Translations under genes and position numbers: made by a program
The notes under the pieces: generated by a model
What the model was told of the DNA's origin: nothing
Seen by the model: only the letters and a program-made list of their open reading frames with translations
Database searches by the model: none
In this document: positions 39,275 through 47,757 of the stretch, in pieces
How the letters are laid out: each line of letters starts with the position of its first letter
Numbering within the stretch: position 1 is the stretch's first letter
DNA from: Amorphus coralli DSM 19760
GTDB taxonomy: Bacteria; Pseudomonadota; Alphaproteobacteria; Rhizobiales; Amorphaceae
Length of the DNA: 64,000 nt
Assembly (NCBI RefSeq): GCF_000374525.1
Contig: NZ_KB894571.1
Span: 620,001 to 684,000, forward strand
Reading direction: 5' to 3'

Positions 39275-39942
39275 CGACTCCGCCCCACCAGGGACCGGGC
39301 AGGCTTGGCATCGGGTGCCTTGAGATAGGCCGGGCGCGGCGGATTGAACGGCGGCTCGGCGGCCAGCGCTAGCGCAAGTAGCGCCTCCGGGTCCGGCGCT
39401 GCCAGGGGGTCGACGGCCCCCGGCCTCGCCCCGCGCTCGGCTAGGGCCTCGGCCAACGCCGCTGCCCCGGACCCGACCAGGACGACACCGTCCTCCAGCT
39501 CCGCCACGAGCGCGGCCACAGCGATATGGGATGCCGGGAAGCGCGGCGATCGTCCAGGGGCAAAGCGCTGGGCATAGACGGCGCCGTGGCGGGCATCGAT
39601 GGCGGCGACGGACGGATTGTCCCACGTTTCCGGCAGGCTGGTCGCGAGCGCAGCGAGGCTCGACAGCCCGAGCGCGGGGCAGCCGGCGACAAGTGCCAGA
39701 GCACGCGCGGCCGCCACCCCGACCCTGAGACCGGTGAAGCTACCGGGACCGACGACCACGCCGATACGATCGAGATCGCGCGCTCCGATCCCCGCCTCGG
39801 TGAGCGCTTCCTCGGCTAACCGGACAATGGCCTCGGATTGGCCGACAGAAGGTGTCAGACGCGCACAGGCGACGACGCCGTCAGTGGTGCCGACGACTGC
39901 CTGGCAGGCGCCGAGCGCCGTATCGAGGACGAGGACGTGCAT
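39271..39942 (-). CDS. tsaB: tRNA threonylcarbamoyladenosine biosynthesis protein TsaB
   Basis: The 223-residue protein has an ASKHA fold. It opens VLVLDTALGACQAVV and has GPGSFTGLRVGVAAARALAL, the TsaB/TsaD signature, at about residues 70-90. It is the scaffold partner of TsaD in making t6A37 on ANN-decoding tRNAs. TsaD, TsaE and TsaC are not in the window. It is the first gene of the tsaB-rimI pair; upstream is a 135-base gap and then the NifU gene. Confidence 0.93.
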   Translation of the reverse strand: MHVLVLDTALGACQAVVGTTDGVVACARLTPSVGQSEAIVRLAEEALTEAGIGARDLDRIGVVVGPGSFTGLRVGVAAARALALVAGCPALGLSSLAALATSLPETWDNPSVAAIDARHGAVYAQRFAPGRSPRFPASHIAVAALVAELEDGVVLVGSGAAALAEALAERGARPGAVDPLAAPDPEALLALALAAEPPFNPPRPAYLKAPDAKPARSLVGRSR

Positions 39943-40077
39943 CGCTGTCAGCCCGGGCTCGCAATCGTTGCGGCGCGCGCCGATGGGCGCGGGCCGCCAT
40001 TACCGACGCCCGCTATAGACGATTTGGCCCGTCAGGGAACCCGCTGGTGCGCGCACCTGGCGGGCAACGACCGAGAG

Positions 40078-40638
40078 TCAGGCCTCGACGGCCCGCACTT
40101 CCTGAACTTCCGGGACAAAATGGCGCATCAGGTTCTCGATGCCCATGCGAAGCGTCGCGGTGGACGACGGACAGCCGGCACAGGCGCCGCGCATGGAGAG
40201 GAACACGACGCCGTCGCGATAGCCGCGGAAGGTGATGTCACCACCGTCATTGGCCACCGCCGGACGCACCCGCTCGTCGAGAAGCTCCTTCAGCATGGCA
40301 ACCGTCGCCTCGTCCTTCTCGTCGAAGAACTCCTCGCCGGTATCCTCCACGCTGCCATCGACCACGATAGGAGCGTCGGAGAGATAGTGCTCCATGATGG
40401 CGCCCAGAATGGCCGGCTTGAGGTGCTGCCAATCCTGCTCGTCCTTGGTAACCGACACGAAGTCGGAGCCGAGGAAAACGCCGGTCACGCCGGGGACTGC
40501 GAACAGACGCTGGGCGAGCGGCGACGCGCCAGCCTCGTCCGGGGCGCGGAATTCCCGCGTGCCTTCGCCGAGCACGGGTTCGCCCGGCAGGAATTTCAGC
40601 GTCTGCGGATTGGGGGTGGTTTCGGTCTGAATGAACAT
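40078..40638 (-). CDS. NifU family Fe-S scaffold protein (Nfu type)
   Basis: The 186-residue protein has an N-terminal Nfu_N domain (MFIQTETTPNPQTLKFLPG) and a C-terminal NifU domain with RGACAGCPSSTATLRMGIE, the CxxC that binds a labile 4Fe-4S cluster. It transfers clusters to target enzymes; MiaB, encoded nearby, is a known kind of client. ATG 40638 is chosen over the ATG seven codons upstream because GGAGGAACC precedes it. In relatives the order usp-nfu-tsaB is common; here a bactofilin and a P-loop ATPase gene separate usp from nfu. Confidence 0.92.
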   Translation of the reverse strand: MFIQTETTPNPQTLKFLPGEPVLGEGTREFRAPDEAGASPLAQRLFAVPGVTGVFLGSDFVSVTKDEQDWQHLKPAILGAIMEHYLSDAPIVVDGSVEDTGEEFFDEKDEATVAMLKELLDERVRPAVANDGGDITFRGYRDGVVFLSMRGACAGCPSSTATLRMGIENLMRHFVPEVQEVRAVEA

Positions 40639-40773
40639 GGTTCCTCCGTTGCGGTTCAAGGCCGCACTGATGGACCGGGAAGTCGCTCGTTTGGAGTTGT
40701 TATCGGGTGCGCCGGCCGTCGCTTCAAGGGGCGACGCAAGCGCTTTCGGGTCGCAGCAACAAACGTCGGCCGG

Positions 40774-41670
40774 TCAGTCGTCCGCGAACGGGGCATCGAA
40801 CGGATCGTCTGACGGCTCGTCTGACGGCTCGTCTGACGGCGTACCGGAGTTGCGGGCGATCAACCCGGAAGCGAACGCCTTCTTTTCGAAGACCTCGTAC
40901 CAGGCGCGCAGTTCGGCCAACCCCGACGTCGCCTCCCAGATGTCGATGTCATAGGTCTCGACCAGTTCATCCGGATCCCATTCCAGCGCCTCGTGGAGCG
41001 ATTTCTCGTGCAGCTCGGTGAGGTGCCAGACCTCCGAATCGCAATAGGGCAGCCGGATGATGTCGACCTCCGCGTGATCCTTCAGGGGCAGCAGCTTGTT
41101 GCGCGCCTCCTCCGTAAGGACCTTGCCGTCGGCCTCGTTGATGATCACGAATACCCGCCCGACCGGGAATAGCCGCCCTTCCAGGAAGGTGTTGGCGAGG
41201 CTTGCCGCCTGTTCAACGGAATGCATGGTCGATTTGCAGACGACGCACATGTCGATGCCAGGCGCCTGGCGCTTGTCCAGCACCAGTGCGGCCCGGCGCT
41301 GCTCCGCCCATTCGAAGACGCGGTCGATGACATTCGCGCCGAGATCGATGAGGGCGCCACCCTCCACCAGCACGTCGCCGAGCCGATCCCAGTAGCGGAC
41401 CGACTGGTTCATGTCGGCGCTCGACTTCACGTCGTCAAAGGAAGCGCCGGTGCCGAGCTCCGTGACCTGTCCCGGATAGAGCTTGCCGAGCTTTGATCTG
41501 TCGTTGCGGCCGAGAAAGTCAGCCGAATAGAGCATATGCGGGATGTTGTGGCGCTGGCAGACGGCGTGAACGAGCTGCGCGATCGTCGTCTTGCCCTGGC
41601 CGCCGCTGCGCGCCGCGCAGATGATCGACCGCCGCTTTGCCGGTTCGCTGGCCTTGGTCGCCTTCGCCAT
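40774..41670 (-). CDS. P-loop ATPase of ParA/MinD-like fold, function unknown
   Basis: The 298-residue protein begins MAKATKASEPAKRR after a GGGAG site. The P-loop is AARSGGQGKTTIAQLVHAVC at about residues 19-38. It resembles the deviant Walker A of ParA/MinD/Soj (KGGxGKT) but lacks the signature Lys, which is Ser here. GGALIDLGANVIDRVFEWAE and VGRVFVIINEADGKVL are the next core strands. The C-terminus is a disordered SDEP repeat tail encoded by 12-bp tandem repeats. It lies 90 bases downstream of the bactofilin gene in the same direction. I do not recognise a named family. ParA-like ATPases partner bactofilins in Myxococcus, so a role in positioning the bactofilin is possible. Confidence 0.75.
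   Translation of the reverse strand: MAKATKASEPAKRRSIICAARSGGQGKTTIAQLVHAVCQRHNIPHMLYSADFLGRNDRSKLGKLYPGQVTELGTGASFDDVKSSADMNQSVRYWDRLGDVLVEGGALIDLGANVIDRVFEWAEQRRAALVLDKRQAPGIDMCVVCKSTMHSVEQAASLANTFLEGRLFPVGRVFVIINEADGKVLTEEARNKLLPLKDHAEVDIIRLPYCDSEVWHLTELHEKSLHEALEWDPDELVETYDIDIWEATSGLAELRAWYEVFEKKAFASGLIARNSGTPSDEPSDEPSDDPFDAPFADD
40806..40841. repeat. Three tandem 12-bp repeats inside the P-loop ATPase gene
   Basis: CGTCTGACGGCT occurs three times in tandem (40806, 40818, 40830; the last copy ends in G). Since 12 is a multiple of three the repeats stay in frame. On the coding strand they give the acidic SDEP units of the C-terminal tail. Copy number may vary between strains. Confidence 0.85.
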
Positions 41671-41760
41671 GTCTCCCGCCTTTCCGTGATGAGCAGCCTG
41701 CCGCGTCCCCCACCTGAAGCGGGAAAGGTGATCGTCGCCTTAACGGGCACGATCCCGGCT

Positions 41761-42186
41761 TCAGATGTCGTCGGTGGTCCGGCGCGATCGGCCAGTCGCC
41801 GCAGCGACAGCCGGGGCGCGCGTCGCCGAAGGCTTCGGCGTGCGGACGGGACCGTCCGACGTGCCCGAAGAGACGTCGCCCACAAGGCGTGCTCCGGCCT
41901 CGACCGAAAGCCCGCCATAGCCGACATTGCCCCGCAGAACCCCTGTGGAGCGAACGGTCAGCTGGCCGGACAGCGCAAGTGTCCCCTCCAGCTGGCCCTC
42001 GACATCCGCCGTCTCGCCCCGGACGGTCCCAACGATCCGGCCGCTCGCGCCAACCACCAGGTGGGTCGCCTCGAGGTCGCCGTGGTACGTGCCGTCGATG
42101 CGGGCCGTGCCATCAACCTTGACGGCCGCGGTTTCCACCACCGTCGCCGGACCCACGTGGAACTGGGGTTCCGCACTGTCAGCCAT
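41761..42186 (-). CDS. Bactofilin (polymer-forming cytoskeletal protein)
   Basis: The 141-residue protein has a central right-handed beta-helix of the bactofilin family. It shows as short repeated hydrophobic/glycine steps: VKVDGTARIDGTYHGDLEAT, LVVGASGRIVGTVRGETADV and GQLTVRSTGVLRGNVGYGGL. The termini are short, proline/threonine rich and probably disordered. Bactofilins polymerise without nucleotide and scaffold cell-wall or stalk enzymes at the membrane. ATG 42186 follows a GGGAGGG site; the longer frame is rejected. It shares strand and close spacing with the P-loop ATPase gene. Confidence 0.88.
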   Translation of the reverse strand: MADSAEPQFHVGPATVVETAAVKVDGTARIDGTYHGDLEATHLVVGASGRIVGTVRGETADVEGQLEGTLALSGQLTVRSTGVLRGNVGYGGLSVEAGARLVGDVSSGTSDGPVRTPKPSATRAPAVAAATGRSRRTTDDI

Positions 42187-42326
42187 GTTGCCGTTCCCTC
42201 CCCGGTCTCGGCCCGATGCGAGGCATCGCTTCTCCCCGTCAATCCGGGTCCGCAAACCGACAAGCGGGCGCAGGCAGATGTAACCGGGAACCGGTCCGGT
42301 TTCCAGCCGGTAGCACCTCGCCGCGA

Positions 42327-42818
42327 TCAGGCGAGGCCGCCGATTTCCTCGTCGGAGAGGTCGCCGGGCACGATGGTGACCGGGATGTGGAAGCCGCTGG
42401 AGGCACCGACCACCGAGGCGACCAGCGGTCCGGGCCCATCGGAGCCGACCCCCGCCGCCAGCACGAGGATCGCAATATCCTCGTCGTCGTCGATCAGATT
42501 GCGGATCTCCTCCGCCCGGCTGCCCTCCCGGATCGTTGTTTCCGGGTCGACCCGGGCCACTGCCCGGGCGCGGTCCACGAAGCGCGACAGCGTGGCGTTG
42601 GCCTCTTCTTCCTTCTCCTCGCGCATGATGGTCTCGACGCCCAGCCAGTGCTGGAATTCGCCGGGAGCGATCACGTAGAGAAGGACGAGCTTGCCGCCGG
42701 TATGCTCGGCGCGCTTGGCTGCATAGACGACCGCCCGATCACATTCAGGCGTCTCGTCGATAACCACCAGGAACTTCCGCTGGTGACCGGGTTCGTAGCT
42801 CTTGCGAGGGCTGATCAT
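42327..42818 (-). CDS. Universal stress protein (UspA family)
   Basis: The 163-residue protein has one Usp domain. KFLVVIDETPECDRAVVYAA is the first strand and helix, KLVLLYVIAP follows, and the C-terminal part is IAILVLAAGVGSDGPGPL and ASSGFHIPVTIVPG. The ATP-binding G-x2-G-x9-G-S/T motif is only partly kept (GVGSDGPG), so nucleotide binding is uncertain. Usp proteins aid survival under growth arrest. It is 140 bases upstream of the bactofilin gene on the same strand. Confidence 0.88.
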   Translation of the reverse strand: MISPRKSYEPGHQRKFLVVIDETPECDRAVVYAAKRAEHTGGKLVLLYVIAPGEFQHWLGVETIMREEKEEEANATLSRFVDRARAVARVDPETTIREGSRAEEIRNLIDDDEDIAILVLAAGVGSDGPGPLVASVVGASSGFHIPVTIVPGDLSDEEIGGLA

Positions 42819-42907
42819 GGCGCGACTGTGCCATCGCCGAATCCGGCCGACAAGCGGCCTGTTTGCGCCGGCCTAATCACCGGCGCGCCTGAGACCCTCG
42901 GTCTCAA

Positions 42908-43579
42908 TCAACGGCGATTGTTCACGCCTTCGCGGATCACCGTGTAGTCAATCTTGAAGAGATCCGGGTCAACCGGCGTGTCGAGCGCGACGTTGTGGAT
43001 GGAGACCTGGGTGCGCTGGCCCTGGGCGTCGACCACCTCCCATTGCTTCAGCTCATCGGTCCCGCGGTCGAACATGAGCGTCAGAGTCCCATCGCCGAAG
43101 GCGGTGTTTTCCGCAATGGTGACAAGCACCACGTCCGGCCGGACCTCGACGCGCGAGACCTTCGCGTCCTGGGTCAGATCGATCTGGTCCGACAGAAGAA
43201 AGCGCAACGGCGTGCGCTTCAGCGGCCAGATATCCTGGGAAGCGCGCTTGCGGTCGCGCACGGCGACCGAGGTGCCGTCGGAGATGATGTCCATCTGCGC
43301 CGGCGGATTGTAGTGGAAGCGCACCAGACCCGGGCGCTTCAGCGCGAACTGGCCTTCGGTACGGCTTCCGTCAGGGCCGATCTGCACAAACTGGCCGCGC
43401 ATGGTGTCGATGCCGTTGAAATATTCGTTGATGCCCTGCAGGGCGTCGTCCGCGGAGGTCTCCGCTCGGGCCGCCGATGCGGCCAGCGTCAGGCCCGTGA
43501 GCGCGGCGACGATGGCCACGATCCGGATCCAGAAGCCTGCCCCGCCATGGGAGGAGTGGCGCGTGGAGGTGCGCTTCAT
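42908..43579 (-). CDS. lolA: Outer-membrane lipoprotein carrier protein LolA-like
   Basis: The 223-residue periplasmic protein starts at ATG 43579 after an AGGAG site. Residues 1-40 are a long signal peptide ending in SAARA. The mature LolA fold shows as GQFVQIGPDGSRTEGQFALK, PGLVRFHYNPPAQMDIISDG and LRFLLSDQIDLTQDAKV. It escorts lipoproteins across the periplasm to the outer membrane. In alphaproteobacteria lolA follows ftsK, as here. Lnt, which matures the cargo, is encoded 12 kb away. Confidence 0.9.
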   Translation of the reverse strand: MKRTSTRHSSHGGAGFWIRIVAIVAALTGLTLAASAARAETSADDALQGINEYFNGIDTMRGQFVQIGPDGSRTEGQFALKRPGLVRFHYNPPAQMDIISDGTSVAVRDRKRASQDIWPLKRTPLRFLLSDQIDLTQDAKVSRVEVRPDVVLVTIAENTAFGDGTLTLMFDRGTDELKQWEVVDAQGQRTQVSIHNVALDTPVDPDLFKIDYTVIREGVNNRR

Positions 43580-43686
43580 TGCCGATAGTCTCCTGAGTGG
43601 GTTCGGCTGCGGCCTGGAAAACACAGTCAAGGGCCGCGCCGTTGCGCCGGTGGATAGACCCGGGATTTGACGAAGTTGCGGCAGCA

Positions 43687-46482
43687 TCACTGATCCGCTC
43701 CCTCAGGGTCTCCCACGAGGATCTCCCGCTTGCCCGCATGGTTGGCGGCGCCGACAACCCCTTCGTCCTCCATCCGCTCGATGAGCGAGGCGGCTCGATT
43801 GTAGCCGATGGAAAGTCGGCGCTGGATGTAGCTGGTGGAGGCCTTGCGATCGCGCAGCACCACGGCCACCGCCTTGTCGTAGAGATCATCGGACTCCGAC
43901 ATGTTGTCGACGCCCATATCGAAGGACGACTGGCCGCTGTCGCCATCCTCTTCCGTCACCTGGTCGAGATAGTCCGGAACGCCCTGAGCCTTCAGGTGGG
44001 CGACGATCTCTTCCACCTCTTCGTCGGAGACGAACGGCCCATGCACGCGCTGGATGCGCCCGCCACCGGCCATGTAGAGCATGTCGCCCTGCCCCAGAAG
44101 CTGTTCCGCGCCCATCTCACCGAGGATGGTGCGGCTGTCGATCTTCGACGTCACCTGGAAGGAGATGCGGGTCGGGAAATTCGCCTTGATCGTCCCCGTG
44201 ATGACGTCGACCGACGGGCGCTGCGTTGCCATGATCAGATGCAGACCGGCAGCACGGGCCATCTGGGCCAGGCGCTGGATGGCACCTTCGATGTCCTTGC
44301 CGGCAACCATCATCAGGTCCGCCATCTCGTCGACGATGATCACGATGTAGGGCATCGGCTCGAAATCGAGGGTCTCCTCCTCGAAGATCGCCTCGCCGCT
44401 CTCGCGGTCGAACCCGGTCTGCACGACGCGGGTGAGCACCTCGCCCTTCTTCTGCGCCTCAGCCAGACGGTTGTTGTAGCCATCGATGTTGCGCACGCCG
44501 AGCTTCGCCATCTTGCGATAGCGCTCTTCCATCTCGCGCACCGCCCACTTGAGCGCGACCACCGCCTTCTTTGGGTCGGTCACGACGGGGGTGAGAAGAT
44601 GCGGCACGCCGTCATAGACGGAGAGTTCGAGCATCTTCGGATCGATCATGATCAACCGGCACTGCTCCGGCGTCATCCGGTAGAGCAGCGACAGGATCAT
44701 GGTGTTGACCGACACCGACTTGCCCGAGCCGGTGGTGCCGGCGACCAGCAGATGCGGCATGCGCGACAGGTCCGTGATGACGCTCTCGCCACCGATCGTC
44801 TTGCCCAGCGCCAGCGCCAGCCGGGCCTTCGACTTCTCGTAGTCGTTGGAGGCCAGGAGCTCCCGCAGGAAGACCGTCTCGCGGCGCTCGTTAGGAAGCT
44901 CGATGCCGATGGCGTTCTTGCCGGAGATGACGGCCACGCGGGCGGAGATCGCGCTCATGGAGCGGGCGATGTCGTCGGCCAGGCCGATCACGCGCGAGGA
45001 CTTGATACCGGGGGCCGGTTCCAGCTCGTACAACGTCACCACCGGGCCGGGCCGCACGTTGATGATCTCGCCGCGCACCCCGAAATCGTCGAGCACCCCT
45101 TCCAGGATGCGGGCATTCTGCTCCAGCGCCTCCGAGGTCATTGCGGTGTCTCGGCGGCCGGCCGGTGGCGCCGCCAGCAAGCCGAGGGGCGGATGCTCGT
45201 ATTCGCCGGGGTTGCGCAGCAGCGAGGGCTGCGCCTCGCGGATGATGCGCTTGCCGGTCTTGGCCGGTCCGGCCGCCGGTGTGACCCGAGTGGTGCTCGA
45301 CGGCGGCTCCACGGCGGTCGGGCGGGCAGCCTGCCGCTGACCTCTCACCGGCTGCGGATCGGGCTCGAACGGCGGCTCCTCGTCTTCGTCGAAGGTGGCA
45401 AACGGGTCGATGCCGTCGTCGTAGTCCTGACCACAATCCGCGTCGTCATAGGTTCCTTCAGGGCCCGCATCGCGCACGTCGGCCACCGCATCGGCCAAAT
45501 CCTCCGACCAAGCGCCAAGATCGAAGCGGGGTTCGACCCGTGAGCGGCGCGGACGCAGGGCTTCGGGCTCGGCCGACACGCTCTCAAGGGCGTCTTCGTC
45601 CTCGGTCTCGGTGACATTGAGAAGCGCGTCGCGCAGGCGGGAGCCCGTGCGCAACTTCGGTTCAGGATGGCGCGGCGCCTCGTCGCGGCCGAACCGTCGG
45701 CGGAATCGCGCTCGGGTCGACAGCGCCCAATGGGTCGCCTGCCCCACGAAGGCGGCAAACCGGCCATCGCCGCCAGCCTCGTCCTCGTCGTCCTCTTCGT
45801 CCTGCTCCACCCGAATGGCCGAGCGGCGCGACGTTCCCGCCATCTCGTCCTTGGAGACCGTCTTTCGGATGCCGAGCCCGCGCGATTCGACCGCCTGAGC
45901 CGCTAGCCGGTGGGTGGGGCGCGGTGCCGCAGCCCGGCGCAGGCTGAACGCCGCGGCCACCACCAGCACGAACAGCGCTGCGAAGCCGCGAACCCCGGCA
46001 TCGGCGCCGAGCGGCGCGGCCACAAGGGCGATCACGCCATCACCAAGGGCCCCGCCGAGACCGGTGGGCAGCGGCCAGCTCGCCGGTTCCGGCAGGAGGG
46101 CAAGCGCACCGGAGGCGGCCGCGATGGCAAGGAGCGTATAGGCGATCCGCGACCAGTGAAGATGAATCGGGCGGCGCCGAAGCAGCCGCGCGGCAACGGC
46201 AAGCGGCAGCACGAGAATCAGCGGTGCGGACAGCCCGACCGTCTGCATCAGGAGATCCGCGGCAACCGATCCGGGCCAGCCCATCCAGTTATGAATGGGC
46301 AGATCCGCGGCATAGCTGAGGCTGGGATCGGTGACCGACCAGCTCGCCAGCGCGGCCACCAGCCCCACCGACAGCAGCACCAATGCCACGCCGATGGCAC
46401 GGCAGAGCGGCCCGATCAGCGCTTCAACGGCGGGATGGTCGAAGAGATCGTTGAGCGGCAAGGCGCGCAGCATCGTCATCAA
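43687..46482 (-). CDS. ftsK: DNA translocase FtsK
   Basis: The 931-residue protein has four N-terminal membrane segments in residues 20-190, a long acidic Pro/Arg linker (about 190-430), and the RecA-like motor. Walker A is [17 protein letters not shown] at about residue 590, Walker B is [15 protein letters not shown]. The C-terminal gamma winged helix ([20 protein letters not shown]) reads polar KOPS-like sequences. It couples septation to chromosome segregation and dimer resolution. Its ATG overlaps the aminotransferase stop by four bases. A CtrA-type box lies upstream of the operon. Confidence 0.96.
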   Translation of the reverse strand: MMTMLRALPLNDLFDHPAVEALIGPLCRAIGVALVLLSVGLVAALASWSVTDPSLSYAADLPIHNWMGWPGSVAADLLMQTVGLSAPLILVLPLAVAARLLRRRPIHLHWSRIAYTLLAIAAASGALALLPEPASWPLPTGLGGALGDGVIALVAAPLGADAGVRGFAALFVLVVAAAFSLRRAAAPRPTHRLAAQAVESRGLGIRKTVSKDEMAGTSRRSAIRVEQDEEDDEDEAGGDGRFAAFVGQATHWALSTRARFRRRFGRDEAPRHPEPKLRTGSRLRDALLNVTETEDEDALESVSAEPEALRPRRSRVEPRFDLGAWSEDLADAVADVRDAGPEGTYDDADCGQDYDDGIDPFATFDEDEEPPFEPDPQPVRGQRQAARPTAVEPPSSTTRVTPAAGPAKTGKRIIREAQPSLLRNPGEYEHPPLGLLAAPPAGRRDTAMTSEALEQNARILEGVLDDFGVRGEIINVRPGPVVTLYELEPAPGIKSSRVIGLADDIARSMSAISARVAVISGKNAIGIELPNERRETVFLRELLASNDYEKSKARLALALGKTIGGESVITDLSRMPHLLVAGTTGSGKSVSVNTMILSLLYRMTPEQCRLIMIDPKMLELSVYDGVPHLLTPVVTDPKKAVVALKWAVREMEERYRKMAKLGVRNIDGYNNRLAEAQKKGEVLTRVVQTGFDRESGEAIFEEETLDFEPMPYIVIIVDEMADLMMVAGKDIEGAIQRLAQMARAAGLHLIMATQRPSVDVITGTIKANFPTRISFQVTSKIDSRTILGEMGAEQLLGQGDMLYMAGGGRIQRVHGPFVSDEEVEEIVAHLKAQGVPDYLDQVTEEDGDSGQSSFDMGVDNMSESDDLYDKAVAVVLRDRKASTSYIQRRLSIGYNRAASLIERMEDEGVVGAANHAGKREILVGDPEGADQ

Positions 46483-47699
46483 CGGCTCCTGAACATGTCA
46501 GCGAGGCGACCGAGCGCCTCTTCGGTGGTGGCTTCGTCCTGCACCAGGGCGATGCGGACATGGCCCTCGCCGGGATTGATCCCGTCGGCCATCGGCGCTC
46601 CGAGATAGGAGCCCGGGACGGTCCGCACCCCCGCCTCCGCCCACATGCGACGGCTGACGTCGGGATCAGGTCCGAACCGCGAGACGTCGAGCCACAGGAA
46701 AAAACCGCCCGGCGGCGTCATCGCGGGAAAGAGATCGCCGAGGGCCTGTTCGGCAAGGGCGAACTTGGCGTCGTAAAGACGACGATTGTCCACGACGTGG
46801 TCCTCGTCGCGGAAAGCTGCGGCAGCAACGGCCTGGGTCGGTGTCGGGACCTGCGGTGCCGCCATGTTGCGAAGCCGCGCCCAGTTGGCGAGGAACGCCG
46901 GGTCGCCTGCGGCAAATCCGCAGCGCAGGCCGGGCAGGTTGGAGCGCTTGGACAGAGAGTTGAACACGACGACCCGCGCCGCACTGCCCCGCTCGGCGGC
47001 AGCTTCAAGAGCGCCGGCCGGTGGCGCCACGGAGCCCCGGTAGATCTCCGAGTAGCACTCGTCGGCGAACACCATGAACTCGTGACGCTCAGCCCGTTCC
47101 AGGAGCTGCAGCCAGTCTGCCTTACTCGCCACGGTACCTTGCGGGTTGGCGGGCGAGGCAACAAAGACGGCGATGGTGCGGTCCAGGACATCCCCGCCGA
47201 GGGCGTCCCAGTCAGGCATCACGCCGTCCGCCGTCGCCGGCGCGAACGGCAGGATCTCCGCACCCACGGCGAAGGCCCCGACGGAATAGGCCGGGTAGCC
47301 GGGGTTGGACACCAGGACCACAGGCCGGTCACCCGGTTTCTTCAGGTAGGAGTCGGCGCCGAGGGTCGCGAAATAGAGACCCTCGCGACTGCCATTCAGG
47401 GGCAGGATGCCTGTCTCCGCGTCGAGCAGGCCACCAAGCCCGTAACGATTTTCCAGCCAGTCGCCCACGGAGGCGCGAAAGTCGTCAGCGCCCCTGATCG
47501 CCGGATAGACCCCAAAGCCCTCGGCGTGGGCCGCGACGGTTTCGCGGACGAAGGAAGGGACCGCGTGGCGTGGATTGCCAACGGCGAGATCGATCGGGGT
47601 CGCGCCTGGCGGCACGGTGGAAATCAGCGCAGCAAGACGCTGGAAGGGCGAGTCGGCAATGTGCGCCGGAAACTCTGAACGGTGCTGTCCGGTCATCAT
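46479..47699 (-). CDS. dapC: PLP-dependent aminotransferase, likely succinyldiaminopimelate transaminase (DapC)
   Basis: The 406-residue fold-type I aminotransferase has [14 protein letters not shown] early, [33 protein letters not shown] and the PLP lysine in [20 protein letters not shown]. The [12 protein letters not shown] form is typical of DapC, the N-succinyl-diaminopimelate aminotransferase of proteobacteria; broader class I/II activity cannot be excluded. It heads an operon with ftsK and lolA (4-base overlap with ftsK), linking wall-precursor synthesis to division. The ORF starts ATGATG at 47699; either may be used. Confidence 0.82.
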   Translation of the reverse strand: MMTGQHRSEFPAHIADSPFQRLAALISTVPPGATPIDLAVGNPRHAVPSFVRETVAAHAEGFGVYPAIRGADDFRASVGDWLENRYGLGGLLDAETGILPLNGSREGLYFATLGADSYLKKPGDRPVVLVSNPGYPAYSVGAFAVGAEILPFAPATADGVMPDWDALGGDVLDRTIAVFVASPANPQGTVASKADWLQLLERAERHEFMVFADECYSEIYRGSVAPPAGALEAAAERGSAARVVVFNSLSKRSNLPGLRCGFAAGDPAFLANWARLRNMAAPQVPTPTQAVAAAAFRDEDHVVDNRRLYDAKFALAEQALGDLFPAMTPPGGFFLWLDVSRFGPDPDVSRRMWAEAGVRTVPGSYLGAPMADGINPGEGHVRIALVQDEATTEEALGRLADMFRSR

Positions 47700-47741
47700 C
47701 GGTCTCGGTTTGATCCGGGACCGATGACTATCCGAACAAGG

Positions 47742-47757
47742 TTAATCCGCCTTTAAC
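47742..47757. promoter_or_regulatory. CtrA-type box upstream of dapC-ftsK-lolA
   Basis: TTAA, seven bases, then TTAAC: a perfect match to the CtrA consensus TTAA-N7-TTAAC. It lies 43-58 bases upstream of the first start codon of the operon (47699). Its right part overlaps the htpG stop codon (47753-47755), so the site has been kept in a very small intergenic space. Confidence 0.6.

Noticed and set aside
40806-40841. Tandem repeats as a CRISPR fragment
   Set aside because: The units are 12 bases, directly adjacent and in frame within a gene; there are no spacers.
43597-45543. 648-codon plus-strand frame opposite ftsK
   Set aside because: ftsK motor motifs lie on the other strand; the antisense translation is His/Asp/Val-rich shadow sequence.
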